Below are positions 1-8,038 of a stretch of 64,000 nt of DNA, piece after piece (within the stretch, counting starts at the first letter, position 1; every line of letters begins with the position of its first letter). The DNA is from Pseudarthrobacter enclensis (GTDB lineage: Bacteria; Actinomycetota; Actinomycetes; Actinomycetales; Micrococcaceae). The notes under the pieces were generated by a model, which was given only the letters and a program-made list of their open reading frames with translations, ran no database searches and had not been told where the DNA came from. Made by a program: the position numbers and the translations under genes. The stretch is taken from positions 248,001 to 312,000 of the forward strand of contig NZ_JAUSRE010000001.1 of the NCBI RefSeq assembly GCF_030811655.1. Reading direction: 5' to 3'.

Positions 1-98
1 GAGTCCTGGGCGGCCTCGCGGGACTCCAGGGGACGGGGCACACCACGGGCAGGCGTGCCGGGGGAGGCAAGAGGGGCCGTGACCCGGACCCGGGTCAT
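1..98 (-). CDS. Partial unknown protein (N-terminus only)
   Basis: An open frame starts at an ATG at 98-96 that overlaps the TGA of the LytTR regulator gene (ATGA junction), and it runs off the left edge without a stop. The 32 visible residues begin MTRVRVTAPLASPGTP and are rich in Pro, Arg and Ala. Third codon positions are mostly G or C, as in the neighbours. The overlap suggests translational coupling as the third gene of the kinase-regulator operon. The product cannot be identified from this fragment. Because the pair faces a DUF485/symporter operon, another transport-related protein is possible, but that is only a guess. Confidence 0.55.
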   Translation of the reverse strand, partial: MTRVRVTAPLASPGTPARGVPRPLESREAAQD

Positions 99-811
99 GC
101 GTGCGGCCTGATCCTGGTGGCCTCCAGCTTCTCCCGCACGATCGGCAGGTGGCGCCGGCTGATGGGCAGGCCCGCGCCGGCCACCGTGACGCGGGGTCCG
201 CCGGCCGCCAGCTTCATCGAGGACACGTGCTTGAGGGCCACCAAATAGGAACGGTGGGTACGGATGAAGCCGGCATCGGCCCATTGCTGTTCCAGGTCCG
301 CCAGCGGCACCCGGATGAGGTAGCTGGCATCCGCGGTGTGCAGCCGGGCGTAGTCGCCCTGGGCCTGGACGTACGTGACGTCGTCGCGGCGGATCATCCT
401 GGTGGTCCCGCCCTGGTCAACCGTGATCATCTCAGGCGCTGTCCCGCCGTCGCGCAGTTCACTGATGCGTCCCACGGACCGGGCAAGCCGCTCGGCGCGG
501 ACGGGTTTGAGCAGGTAGTCCACGGCGGCGAGTTCGAAAGCAGCCAGCGCGTGGTCCTCGTCAGCGGTGACGAACACAACGGCCGGCGGATTGCTGCTCC
601 GGGCGATGGCACCGGCAATGTCCAGTCCGGACACCGCGGGCATGTGGATGTCCAGGAATACGGCGTCGATGCCGCCGGCGGACAGGGCCGTGAGCGCTTC
701 GGCCCCGGACGTGGCCCGCGCCACCTTTCCGATGCGCTCGTCCCTGCCCAGCAGGAAGGCCAGTTCCTCCACGGCGGGCAGCTCATCATCAACGACGAGG
801 ACGTTAATCAT
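95..811 (-). CDS. LytTR-family response regulator
   Basis: Cytoplasmic transcription regulator of 238 aa. The N-terminal receiver domain (about 1-115) has the acidic pair near residues 8-9, phospho-acceptor Asp54 in FLDIHMP, and the conserved Lys in LLKP near 102. The C-terminal LytTR DNA-binding domain covers about 130-235. It lies 33 bases after the kinase gene stop and forms a two-component system with it. In the LytS/LytTR class, pairs such as E. coli BtsSR and YpdAB sense pyruvate and control monocarboxylate transporters (family knowledge). Here the pair diverges from an ActP-type symporter operon, so control of that transporter is a reasonable inference. The direct target is not shown by sequence. 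Confidence 0.92.
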   Translation of the reverse strand: MINVLVVDDELPAVEELAFLLGRDERIGKVARATSGAEALTALSAGGIDAVFLDIHMPAVSGLDIAGAIARSSNPPAVVFVTADEDHALAAFELAAVDYLLKPVRAERLARSVGRISELRDGGTAPEMITVDQGGTTRMIRRDDVTYVQAQGDYARLHTADASYLIRVPLADLEQQWADAGFIRTHRSYLVALKHVSSMKLAAGGPRVTVAGAGLPISRRHLPIVREKLEATRIRPHA

Positions 812-844
812 GCTCCTAGGGTACTTCCAGCGGCAGGGGCTGCT

Positions 845-2026
845 TCACGCATCATGGCCGGGCTGGGACTTCGGCACGCGCATGGTGATCAGCGTTCCCT
901 CGCCGGGTGCCGTTTCCACCACCAGGCCGTGGTCGTTGCCGTACACCTGCCGGAGGCGTGCATCAACGTTCCGCAGCCCCACGTGGTCGCCATCGGTGTG
1001 GCCGGCCAGCACCGAACGGAGCTGCTCCGGATCCATGCCCACGCCGTCGTCCTCGATGGTGACCTCGGCGAAGGCGCCGGCGTCCTCCGCCGTGATGCTG
1101 ATATGCCCGGGGCCGGCCTTGGCCTCGAGTCCGTGCCGGACGGCGTTTTCCACCAGCGGCTGGAGGCTGAGGAAGGGGATGACGGTGCTGAGGACTTCAG
1201 GTGCCACGCGGAGGCTCACCTGCACGCGGTCCCCGAACCGGGCACGCTCCAGGAGCAGGTAGCGGTCGATGCAGCGCAGTTCCTCCGCAAGCGTGGTGAA
1301 GTCGCCGTGGCGCCGGAACGAGTAGCGGGTGAAGTCGGCGAACTCGACCACCAGTTCCCTGGCGCGCTCCGGATCGGTGTTGATGAAGGACGCGATGGCG
1401 TTGAGGGAGTTGTAGATGAAGTGCGGGCTGATCTGGGCCCGAAGTGCCCGGACTTCCGCTTCCATCAACAGCGTGCGGGAGGCGTCCAGCTCGGCGAGTT
1501 CCACCTGGACGGCCACCCAGTCAGCCACTTCCCCCGTTGCCCTGACCAGGCCTGCCCCCGCGGCAGGCGCGAAGGCGGCCACAGCCCCCACCACGCGGGT
1601 GCCGGCCCGCACCGGCGCGATGACCCCGGCGAGGCGGCCACCGGTGCCGCCGGCTCCCGCGGAGAGCACGGCTGTGCGCCCGGATGCCAGGACATCCGCG
1701 GCGAGCTCGAAGAGGCGCGGCCTGATGTCTTCGGCGCCTCCGTCCCAGGCCAGGACCCCTGAGGTGTCCGTAATCGCCAGGGCGTCGCAGGCCAGCAGGG
1801 CGCGCAGCTGGCGGCTGGCCTTCGCTGCGCCGGTAGGGTTCAGGCCGCGCCGCAGGTGCTGCCCGGCCTGCGATGCCGCGTGCAGCGTGTGGTACGTGGC
1901 GCGCTCGGCGTCGGTGCCCAGCTCCCGGAAGGAGCGAAGCACCTTCAGGCCCACGCCGACGACGACGGCAATCGCCATGGCGATCACTGCCACGGCTGCG
2001 GCGGTGAGGAGGGGGGAATCCGGCAT
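845..2026 (-). CDS. LytS-type sensor histidine kinase
   Basis: Membrane sensor kinase of 393 aa from the ATG at 2026. An upstream extension of the frame has no ribosome site and lacks membrane-protein character. A single N-terminal transmembrane segment covers about residues 5-28. A GAF-like region follows, then the His_kinase domain whose phospho-acceptor motif reads QISPHFIYNSLNAI, then an HATPase_c domain with LVENAVRHG, DDGVGM and GLRNVDARL. The QxxPHFxxNxLN motif is diagnostic of the LytS/YehU class. It is followed by its cognate LytTR regulator. The ligand cannot be read from sequence; a small carboxylate is plausible given the divergent symporter operon. Confidence 0.93.
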   Translation of the reverse strand: MPDSPLLTAAAVAVIAMAIAVVVGVGLKVLRSFRELGTDAERATYHTLHAASQAGQHLRRGLNPTGAAKASRQLRALLACDALAITDTSGVLAWDGGAEDIRPRLFELAADVLASGRTAVLSAGAGGTGGRLAGVIAPVRAGTRVVGAVAAFAPAAGAGLVRATGEVADWVAVQVELAELDASRTLLMEAEVRALRAQISPHFIYNSLNAIASFINTDPERARELVVEFADFTRYSFRRHGDFTTLAEELRCIDRYLLLERARFGDRVQVSLRVAPEVLSTVIPFLSLQPLVENAVRHGLEAKAGPGHISITAEDAGAFAEVTIEDDGVGMDPEQLRSVLAGHTDGDHVGLRNVDARLRQVYGNDHGLVVETAPGEGTLITMRVPKSQPGHDA

Positions 2027-2126
2027 GCGCCCAGCGTAGCGGCGGCAGCCGCTTGCCGCAGCATCGCAACCGTTGAGCGACAGTGGGCACCGAAGTGCTG
2101 GAACACAGCGGTGGCCGGGCCGCAGA

Positions 2127-2140
2127 GTGATGGGTGTCAC
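2127..2140. promoter_or_regulatory. CRP/GlxR-like binding site
   Basis: GTGA-N6-TCAC palindrome, followed by A, matching the actinobacterial CRP/GlxR core TGTGA-N6-TCACA at all but one outer base. It lies 71 bases before the DUF485 start codon and 101 bases before the kinase start, so it could act on either divergent promoter. In corynebacteria GlxR controls acetate uptake and metabolism (family knowledge). Binding here is inferred. Confidence 0.6.
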
Positions 2141-2210
2141 ATCTGCGGTGCCCCTGTGTGGATCAGGGCCTGCCGCCCGGTGTGTTCCGGCAACTCAATG
2201 AGGAGGAACG

Positions 2211-2591
2211 ATGGGTAATGATGCCCATACTCCGGACGCAGCGGCGTCCGTGGACTTCGAGCAAGTCCAATCGACCGGGCAGTTCCAGGAATTGCGCAAG
2301 CGTCACCGCAGCTTTGTCTTCCCCATGGCAGTGGCCTTCCTGCTGTGGTATTTCGCCTACGTCCTGCTGGCCGACTACGCGGTGGATTTCATGTCCACGA
2401 AGGTCTGGGGCAACATCAACATCGGCCTGATCCTGGGCCTGCTCCAGTTCGTCTCCACGTTCGCCATCACCGGCTGGTACGTGCACTACTCCAACAAGCG
2501 GCTGGACCCCATCGCCACGGAAATCAGGCATGGCATCGAGGGGCACGAATTCGATAAGCACGGAAACCGAGTGGGCGGAGCCAACAAATGA
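2211..2591 (+). CDS. DUF485 small membrane protein (symporter partner)
   Basis: Inner-membrane protein of 126 aa with two hydrophobic segments (about 43-65 and 77-100), the usual DUF485 layout. The start is fixed by a strong ribosome site GAGGAGG a few bases upstream. Its 3' end overlaps the symporter start by four bases (ATGA), as in E. coli yjcH-actP and the corynebacterial mctC locus. DUF485 proteins are encoded next to acetate/pyruvate symporters and are thought to assist them; the molecular role is not established. Likely co-regulated with the symporter from the CRP-like site upstream. Confidence 0.9.
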   Translation: MGNDAHTPDAAASVDFEQVQSTGQFQELRKRHRSFVFPMAVAFLLWYFAYVLLADYAVDFMSTKVWGNINIGLILGLLQFVSTFAITGWYVHYSNKRLDPIATEIRHGIEGHEFDKHGNRVGGANK

Positions 2592-4204
2592 TCGCAATTC
2601 CCGCCGCGGTGGACGTCTCCGCCCTCAAGGACACCACTCTTTTGAATATGGGCATCTTCGCCCTGTTCGTGGCCGTGACCATGGTGATCGTGTTCCGCGC
2701 CAGCCGGAACAACAAGACCGCCGCCGACTACTACGCGGCGGGACGTTCGTTCACCGGCTCGCAGAACGGCACCGCCATTGCCGGGGACTACCTGTCGGCA
2801 GCATCCTTCCTGGGCATCACCGGTGCCATCGCCATCAACGGCTACGACGGTTTCATGTACTCCATCGGCTTCCTCGTGGCGTGGCTGGTGGCGCTGCTCC
2901 TGGTTGCCGAACTGCTGCGCAACACCGGTAAGTTCACCATGGCGGATGTGCTGTCCTTCCGGCTGAAGCAGCGCCCGGTCCGGATCGCCGCGGCCATCTC
3001 CACCCTCGCCGTCTGCTTCTTCTACCTGCTGGCGCAGATGGCCGGCGCGGGAAGCCTGATCTCCCTCCTGCTGGGTATCAGCGACTGGGGCGGACAGGCC
3101 CTGGTGATCATCGTCGTCGGCGCCCTCATGATCATGTACGTGCTGATCGGCGGCATGAAGGGCACCACCTGGGTGCAGATCATCAAAGCAATGCTGCTGA
3201 TCGCCGGCGCGGCCGTCATGACGCTGTGGGTCCTGGCCATTTACGGCTTCAACCTCTCCGCACTCCTGGGCGGCGCCGTGGAGACCGCCAAGAACCCGGC
3301 CGTCCTCAACCCGGGCCTGCAGTACGGCAAGTCGGACACCTCCAAGCTGGACTTCATGTCCCTGGGCCTGGCGCTGGTGCTGGGCACCGCCGCCCTGCCA
3401 CACGTGCTGATGCGCTTCTATACGGTCCCGACCGCCAAGGAAGCCCGCAAATCGGTCGTCTGGTCCATCTGGCTGATCGGTATCTTCTACCTGTTCACCC
3501 TGGTGCTGGGCTACGGCGCTGCGGCGCTGGTCGGCGCGGACACGATCAAGGGCGCCCCCGGCGGCGTCAACTCGGCTGCTCCGCTGCTGGCGTTCCACCT
3601 GGGTGGCCCGCTGCTGCTCGGCTTCATCTCCGCAGTCGCGTTTGCCACCATCCTGGCCGTGGTGGCCGGGTTGACCATCACGGCCGCCGCTTCCTTCGCG
3701 CATGACATCTACGCCAACGTCATCGCCAAGGGCAAGGCCGACGCCGCCACGGAAGTCCGGGTGGCCCGGCGCACCGTGGTGGTGATCGGCATCCTGGCCA
3801 TCCTGGGCGGCATCTTCGCCAACGGGCAGAATGTGGCCTTCCTGGTGGCGCTCGCCTTCGCCGTGGCCGCCTCAGCGAACCTGCCCACCATCATCTACTC
3901 GCTGTTCTGGCGGAAGTTCACCACCCAGGGCGCGGTGTGGAGCATGTACGGCGGCCTGGCCTCCGCGATCCTGCTCATCGTGTTCTCCCCGGTGGTCTCC
4001 GGAGCGAAGACCTCGATGATCCCGGGGGCCAACTTCGCGCTCTTCCCGCTCAGCAACCCGGGCATCGTGTCCATCCCCCTGGCGTTCTTCCTGGGCTGGC
4101 TGGGCACCACTCTGGACAAGAGGCGGGAGGATCCCGCAAAGCAGGCCGAGATGGAGGTCCGTTCGCTGACCGGCATCGGCGCCGAAAAGGCCGTGGACCA
4201 CTAG
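2588..4204 (+). CDS. actP: Sodium:solute symporter, ActP/MctC type
   Basis: Integral membrane protein of 538 aa with about 13 hydrophobic segments, a typical length for the SSS family acetate/monocarboxylate permeases. Recognisable family stretches include NKTAADYYAAGRSF near residue 40, NGTAIAGDYLSAASFLG near 60-76, and LPHVLMRFYTVP near 270. It is expected to import acetate, propionate or pyruvate with a cation. It is translationally coupled to the DUF485 gene. Substrate preference within the acetate/pyruvate group cannot be read from sequence. A strong hairpin 21 bases after the stop ends the operon. Confidence 0.92.
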   Translation: MIAIPAAVDVSALKDTTLLNMGIFALFVAVTMVIVFRASRNNKTAADYYAAGRSFTGSQNGTAIAGDYLSAASFLGITGAIAINGYDGFMYSIGFLVAWLVALLLVAELLRNTGKFTMADVLSFRLKQRPVRIAAAISTLAVCFFYLLAQMAGAGSLISLLLGISDWGGQALVIIVVGALMIMYVLIGGMKGTTWVQIIKAMLLIAGAAVMTLWVLAIYGFNLSALLGGAVETAKNPAVLNPGLQYGKSDTSKLDFMSLGLALVLGTAALPHVLMRFYTVPTAKEARKSVVWSIWLIGIFYLFTLVLGYGAAALVGADTIKGAPGGVNSAAPLLAFHLGGPLLLGFISAVAFATILAVVAGLTITAAASFAHDIYANVIAKGKADAATEVRVARRTVVVIGILAILGGIFANGQNVAFLVALAFAVAASANLPTIIYSLFWRKFTTQGAVWSMYGGLASAILLIVFSPVVSGAKTSMIPGANFALFPLSNPGIVSIPLAFFLGWLGTTLDKRREDPAKQAEMEVRSLTGIGAEKAVDH

Positions 4205-4224
4205 AAGGAACCCGGCTTAACGTG

Positions 4225-4262
4225 AAGAGCCTCCTGCCGCTGCCGCGGCATGGAGGCTCTTT
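4225..4262. terminator. Strong hairpin terminator between convergent genes
   Basis: Ten-base arms AAGAGCCTCC (4225-4234) and GGAGGCTCTT (4252-4261) enclose a further six-base stem TGCCGC/GCGGCA with a TGCC loop and a single bulged T. A short T run follows on the plus strand and an A-rich stretch precedes it, so it may serve both the symporter operon and the converging minus-strand gene. Confidence 0.75.
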
Positions 4263-4312
4263 CGTTCGGCCGGGGCGCCTTCCGGTCGTGTCGGCTCCGG
4301 ACCCTGGCGGGT

Positions 4313-4957
4313 TCAGTGCTGGTGGTGTCCGCCGGGCGCCAGGCTCCCGTGTTCGCCGTGCGGGACCGCATACTGGCCGGCCGTGGAGGCGGCGAGCCCC
4401 GGCGTCGTTATTCCTGCCACCAGCACGGCGCCGGCGAACGCCGCCAGCAAGAGCCGGCCGGGCCGCACACCTGCCGGTTCCTGCAGCAGTCCACCATCCT
4501 GTTGACGACCTTCCTGGCCGGCGTTTTGCCTCCTGAGCCATCCGAGCGCGGCGAGGATCATCAGCGTCAGCAGGAGAGCCGAAAGCTGTGTCAGGCCGAG
4601 CCCGGAGGTGGCGGCGGTGGGGAAGGCCAGGGCCGCCAGGTGCACGGCCGCGGCGGCTGCCAGCGCCGCGCGCACCCATCGGCTGCCCATCAGCAGGTCC
4701 TTGGCCAGGAACATCACGGCCCCGGCCAGCAATGCGGCGCCCCAGAGTCCTGCCACGGCAGCCGCTGCGGGGATTCCGGGACCGGGGGCACCGGCCGCGA
4801 AGAGGCTTGAGGAGATGGCCAGGTTGACCGACGCTGCACCAAAGCCCGCGATCCCGGTGACCAGGCGAACCGTGGGGTGCGACTGGGACACCGGTGGGGG
4901 CGCCGGGTGGTGGAATGGCGCTGCAGTCCTGAGCGCTCCCATGCCGGGCGTTGGCAT
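4313..4957 (-). CDS. Hypothetical multi-pass membrane protein
   Basis: 214 aa from an ATG that begins one base after the stop codon of the upstream DUF4383 gene; longer forms of the frame would overlap that gene. I count about four or five hydrophobic segments between residues 30 and 190, then a C-terminal tail ending in a His-rich stretch (GEHGSLAPGGHHQH). The His-rich end could bind a metal, but this is speculative. No family is recognised. It is co-transcribed with the DUF4383 gene. Confidence 0.7.
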   Translation of the reverse strand: MPTPGMGALRTAAPFHHPAPPPVSQSHPTVRLVTGIAGFGAASVNLAISSSLFAAGAPGPGIPAAAAVAGLWGAALLAGAVMFLAKDLLMGSRWVRAALAAAAAVHLAALAFPTAATSGLGLTQLSALLLTLMILAALGWLRRQNAGQEGRQQDGGLLQEPAGVRPGRLLLAAFAGAVLVAGITTPGLAASTAGQYAVPHGEHGSLAPGGHHQH

Positions 4958-4958
4958 G

Positions 4959-5363
4959 TTAGGCCCGGGCGGCGGCGGGAGCCTTGTCCAGGGACAGCCC
5001 GACGCCGAGCAGGAGTACCGCGCTGGCAAGGTGGAGGACGTTGTCCGCACCGTTCAGGGCGATGATGTTCAGCGGCGAGTTCAGCAGGAACAGGCCCACG
5101 ATGCCCACCAGGAGGTAGACGGCGCCCACGGTGGCGTTCACTGTGCGGGCGCCGGCCGTTCCGCGGAGTCCGGCGAGGAGCAGCGCGGCGCCGATGGCAA
5201 GGTGGATGACGTTGTGCAGCGGGTTGACTTCAAAGATGATGAGGTTCGCGCCCTCGGTGGCTGCGAAACCGATGCCCGAGGTGACAGCGAAGCCCAGGAG
5301 GCCCACCAGCAGGTAGACGGCTCCGAAGACGGTGGCGATGAGGCGGTTGGGTGAATTGCGCAT
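4959..5363 (-). CDS. DUF4383 membrane protein
   Basis: 134 aa, four transmembrane segments, starting at the ATG at 5363 (MRNSPNRLIATVFG); AAGGATT is placed as a ribosome site just upstream. The repeated pattern GAVYLLVG, once near residue 10 and once in the second half, and the motif NPLHNVIHLAIGAALL are typical of DUF4383 proteins, which are common in actinobacteria and have no known function. It forms a two-gene unit with the next membrane gene. Confidence 0.8.
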   Translation of the reverse strand: MRNSPNRLIATVFGAVYLLVGLLGFAVTSGIGFAATEGANLIIFEVNPLHNVIHLAIGAALLLAGLRGTAGARTVNATVGAVYLLVGIVGLFLLNSPLNIIALNGADNVLHLASAVLLLGVGLSLDKAPAAARA

Positions 5364-5466
5364 GGCCCGAATCCTTCCGTTGGGGCGGGTGGCTTGTTCC
5401 CGCCGGCTTGGGATCCCTGGGCGGGACCCTCGGAAGCGATTCGGATCATGCATGGCCGTGGATGGG

Positions 5467-5489
5467 TGGAAAGATCAGTACGCTTTCCA
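5467..5489 (-). terminator. Hairpin downstream of the 5513-6055 gene
   Basis: Seven-base arms TGGAAAG and CTTTCCA with a nine-base loop, 24 bases after the stop of the minus-strand gene ending at 5513. There is no clear T run after it, so this is a weak terminator candidate or part of the DUF4383 leader. Confidence 0.35.
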
Positions 5490-5512
5490 TTTCCCCGGCT
5501 GCGTGGTTTTGG

Positions 5513-6055
5513 CTAGGCCGCAGGGCGCAGCTTGATGTTGACCATCCGGAGCTGGTCCCGGCCTTCGAACTTATAGGCAAGATCCACTTTCTTGCCGGTG
5601 CAGCTGATCTGGCCCACCACTTCGGCAGACTTCACCCCGTTGTCGGTGGTCACCTTCAGGTCGTTGTAGGCGGGCGTGCAGGAGCTGTCCATTTCCAGGC
5701 TTTGCACCCCCGAGATGAAGGCCTCCTTGGAGAGCTGTTGCTGCAGGGCAGGGTCCAGGTACTGGTCGTATGCTGAGGCTGAGTCGCCCGCGATCACCTT
5801 CCTGGTGAAGTCGTCCGCAAGGCCCCTGGCCTGGTTGGTGGCACTGCCCACCACGTTCACCAGGATGACGACGCCGATGACCACCAGCAGCAGCACGGCA
5901 CCGATGCTGCCAAGGACGATCCACAGTTTCCGCCGGCTCCGCTCCCGGGGCGGCTCGCCGGGCAGACCGAACGGCGCCGGATGCTCCGGCATTGGGGGAA
6001 GCTGCTGCGGATAGCCCGCCGGGCCCTGCCGGTGTGGATCCTGGGGAATGCTCAA
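5513..6055 (-). CDS. Membrane-anchored hypothetical protein with extracellular DUF4878-like domain
   Basis: 180 aa from a TTG at 6055, chosen because GAAGGAAGG lies 8 bases upstream; the frame extends further 5' without a ribosome site. Residues 1-40 are a Pro/Gln/Arg-rich cytoplasmic tail, about 45-67 a single transmembrane helix (LWIVLGSIGAVLLLVVIGVV), and the rest an extracytoplasmic domain of about 110 aa with two Cys (SSCTPAYND and ISCTGKK) that could form a disulfide. The layout resembles actinobacterial DUF4878/NTF2-like anchored proteins. No function can be assigned. Confidence 0.72.
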   Translation of the reverse strand: MSIPQDPHRQGPAGYPQQLPPMPEHPAPFGLPGEPPRERSRRKLWIVLGSIGAVLLLVVIGVVILVNVVGSATNQARGLADDFTRKVIAGDSASAYDQYLDPALQQQLSKEAFISGVQSLEMDSSCTPAYNDLKVTTDNGVKSAEVVGQISCTGKKVDLAYKFEGRDQLRMVNIKLRPAA

Positions 6056-6200
6056 GGACTGGGCCTTCCTTCGTGAACGGGCGCGCCGGCCCCGCGGGGC
6101 GGTCCGGACCTTCCCGGCCGGCACATGACTGGAACCAGCCTATAACCCCGTGCGCCGCCGTCGTATTTGCCACAGGACGCCCGGCGTCCGGTTGCTGCCG

Positions 6201-6674
6201 CTAGGTTTCCCCGGAGCCCCGCTCCAGCAGGGGCTGCACCCGGAAGGGGATCAGCTCGCCCATCGCCAGGGCAGTGTCCGCCCGCTCCACCCCGTCACAG
6301 GCCAGGATCTTGCCGTTGATCCGGAACAGGTCCTCGGCATCCCGGGCCACCACCCGCAGCAACAAATCCGCGGAGCCCGTCAGCCCGTACCCCTCCAGGA
6401 CCTCCGGGATGGCGGCGATCTCCTCCGCCAGGCGCCCCAGCTTCTGCTGCTGGACATGCACCGAGATGAACGCCATAAGCGGGTACCCCAGTGCCGCCGG
6501 GTTGATCCTCCGTTCAAAGGACAGGAAGACGTGCTTTTTCTCCAGCTGGCCCATCCGCGCCTGGACCGTATTGCGGGACAGGCCAAGCTTTTGCGCCAAG
6601 GCAACGACGGTCCGGCGGGGATCCTGTGCCAGAGCCGACAACAGTCGGGTGTCAGTGCCATCCAAAGCTCGCAT
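6201..6674 (-). CDS. Lrp/AsnC-family transcription regulator
   Basis: 157 aa with an N-terminal winged HTH (about 5-60; TRLLSALAQDPRRTVVALAQ, then LGLSRNTVQARM) and a C-terminal RAM/AsnC ligand-binding domain (about 70-145). It diverges from the 2-oxoacid dehydrogenase operon, the usual place of a BkdR-type activator that responds to branched-chain amino acids. The ATG at 6674 is preferred; a GTG at 6692 is also in frame. A TAGCGT hexamer ends 8 bases before the ATG and no ribosome site is visible, so the mRNA may be leaderless. Confidence 0.9.
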   Translation of the reverse strand: MRALDGTDTRLLSALAQDPRRTVVALAQKLGLSRNTVQARMGQLEKKHVFLSFERRINPAALGYPLMAFISVHVQQQKLGRLAEEIAAIPEVLEGYGLTGSADLLLRVVARDAEDLFRINGKILACDGVERADTALAMGELIPFRVQPLLERGSGET

Positions 6675-6758
6675 AATGCGCAACGCTAGCACGGTGGGCG
6701 GGCGGCCGGCAGGGCACTTTGCTCAGAAAATTCCTTGGTGGTTGTACCCCCTGGCTAT

Positions 6759-6774
6759 TGTGAGTAGGGTCACA
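6759..6774. promoter_or_regulatory. Perfect CRP/GlxR consensus site
   Basis: TGTGA-GTAGGG-TCACA matches the TGTGA-N6-TCACA consensus at every defined position. It lies 95 bases before the E1alpha start and 85 bases before the Lrp-family gene. It suggests cAMP-dependent (CRP/GlxR) control of branched-chain keto-acid oxidation. Confidence 0.75.
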
Positions 6775-6868
6775 GTATCTGGGGCAATGACGCCCGGAAG
6801 GCCGGTGGCGGCAGGGGCCAAAAGCCCGGGAAACCACTGGTCAACAACGTACGAAGGTTGCGGCAATC

Positions 6869-8038
6869 GTGTCTACAGACGAAACGGGCCATGGCGGCGC
6901 AAAGACCCCCCAAAGCGCAGGAAACCCTGGCGGAACCGGGCCGGAATTTCTCCAGCTGATCACCCCCGCGGGAGAGCGGATCAGCCATCCGGAGTTCGAT
7001 TTCTGGGTCCGGGACGTAAGTGACGAGCAGTTGTGTTCCCTGTTCGAGGACATGACGGTTATCCGCCGCATCGATGTTGAGGCCACGGCCCTGCAGCGGC
7101 AGGGTGAACTGGCGCTCTGGCCGCCGCTCCTGGGCCAGGAGGCAGCCCAGATCGGGTCCGGGAGGTCCCTGCGGGCGGACGACTTCGTGTTCTCCAGCTA
7201 CCGCGAGAACGGCGTTGCGTACTGCCGGGGCGTGGACCTGACCGACCTCCTCCGCGTATGGCGCGGCAACGCCGCCGGTGGCTGGGACCCCTACAGCATC
7301 AACATGGCAACGCCCCAGATCATCATCGGCGCCCAGACCCTGCATGCCACCGGTTACGCCATGGGGATCCAGAATGACGGTGCCGATGCTGCGGCAATTA
7401 CGTACTTCGGCGACGGCGCCACCAGTGAGGGCGACGTCAACGAGGCGATGGTCTTCGCGGCCAGCTTCCAGGCGCCGGTGGTGTTCTTCTGCACGAACAA
7501 CCACTGGGCCATCTCGGAGCCAGTGCGGCTCCAGTCCCATATCCAGCTTGCGGACCGGGCCACCGGTTTCGGCATCCCCAGCCTTCGGGTGGACGGCAAC
7601 GATGTCCTGGCGGTCATGGCCGCCACCCGGCTGGCCCTTGACCGGGCGCGGCGCGGCGGTGGACCCACGTTCATCGAGGCCGTCAGCTACCGCATGGGGC
7701 CCCACACCACGGCCGATGACCCCACGCGCTACCGCGATGCCAACGAGCTCGAGGACTGGGCAGCCAAGGACCCCATCACCCGGCTGGCTGGCCTCCTGGA
7801 GCGGAAGGGCCTCCTGACCGCCGAGCTGCAGCAGCAGGTCAAGACCAAGGCCGACGCCGTCGCATCCGATATGCGCCGCGGCTGCACCACCATGCCGGAC
7901 CCGCAGCCCATGGACATCTTCAAGCACGTCTACAGCACCCCCAACTCCTGGCTGGAACGCCAGCAGGACCATTACGCAAGGTATCTGGCCTCCTTCGGCG
8001 ATCCCGCAGGTGCCGTTTCAGAGGAAGGTGCACGCTGA
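6869..8038 (+). CDS. bkdA: 2-oxoacid dehydrogenase E1 component, alpha subunit (branched-chain type)
   Basis: 389 aa, thiamine-diphosphate-dependent decarboxylase subunit. The ThDP motif GDGATSEGD...NN lies near residues 180-210 (YFGDGATSEGDVNEAM, later CTNNHWAIS). It pairs with the next gene to make the alpha2beta2 E1 that decarboxylates 2-oxo acids and passes the acyl group to E2. Annotated relatives are called either pdhA or bkdA. The neighbouring acyl-CoA carboxylase/dehydrogenase operon and the Lrp-type regulator favour branched-chain 2-oxo acids over pyruvate. The start is a GTG with only a distant ribosome-site candidate (GAAGG, 11 bases away). It overlaps the beta gene by one base. 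Confidence 0.93.
   Translation: MSTDETGHGGAKTPQSAGNPGGTGPEFLQLITPAGERISHPEFDFWVRDVSDEQLCSLFEDMTVIRRIDVEATALQRQGELALWPPLLGQEAAQIGSGRSLRADDFVFSSYRENGVAYCRGVDLTDLLRVWRGNAAGGWDPYSINMATPQIIIGAQTLHATGYAMGIQNDGADAAAITYFGDGATSEGDVNEAMVFAASFQAPVVFFCTNNHWAISEPVRLQSHIQLADRATGFGIPSLRVDGNDVLAVMAATRLALDRARRGGGPTFIEAVSYRMGPHTTADDPTRYRDANELEDWAAKDPITRLAGLLERKGLLTAELQQQVKTKADAVASDMRRGCTTMPDPQPMDIFKHVYSTPNSWLERQQDHYARYLASFGDPAGAVSEEGAR

Noticed and set aside
101-1762. A 553-codon plus-strand frame over the kinase-regulator pair
   Set aside because: Antisense to two well-defined two-component genes and lacks any motif.
2069-2077. ACCGTTGAG, a match to a single LytTR half-site upstream of the symporter operon
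   Set aside because: LytTR proteins need two direct half-sites about 21 bases apart; no second copy is found at that spacing.
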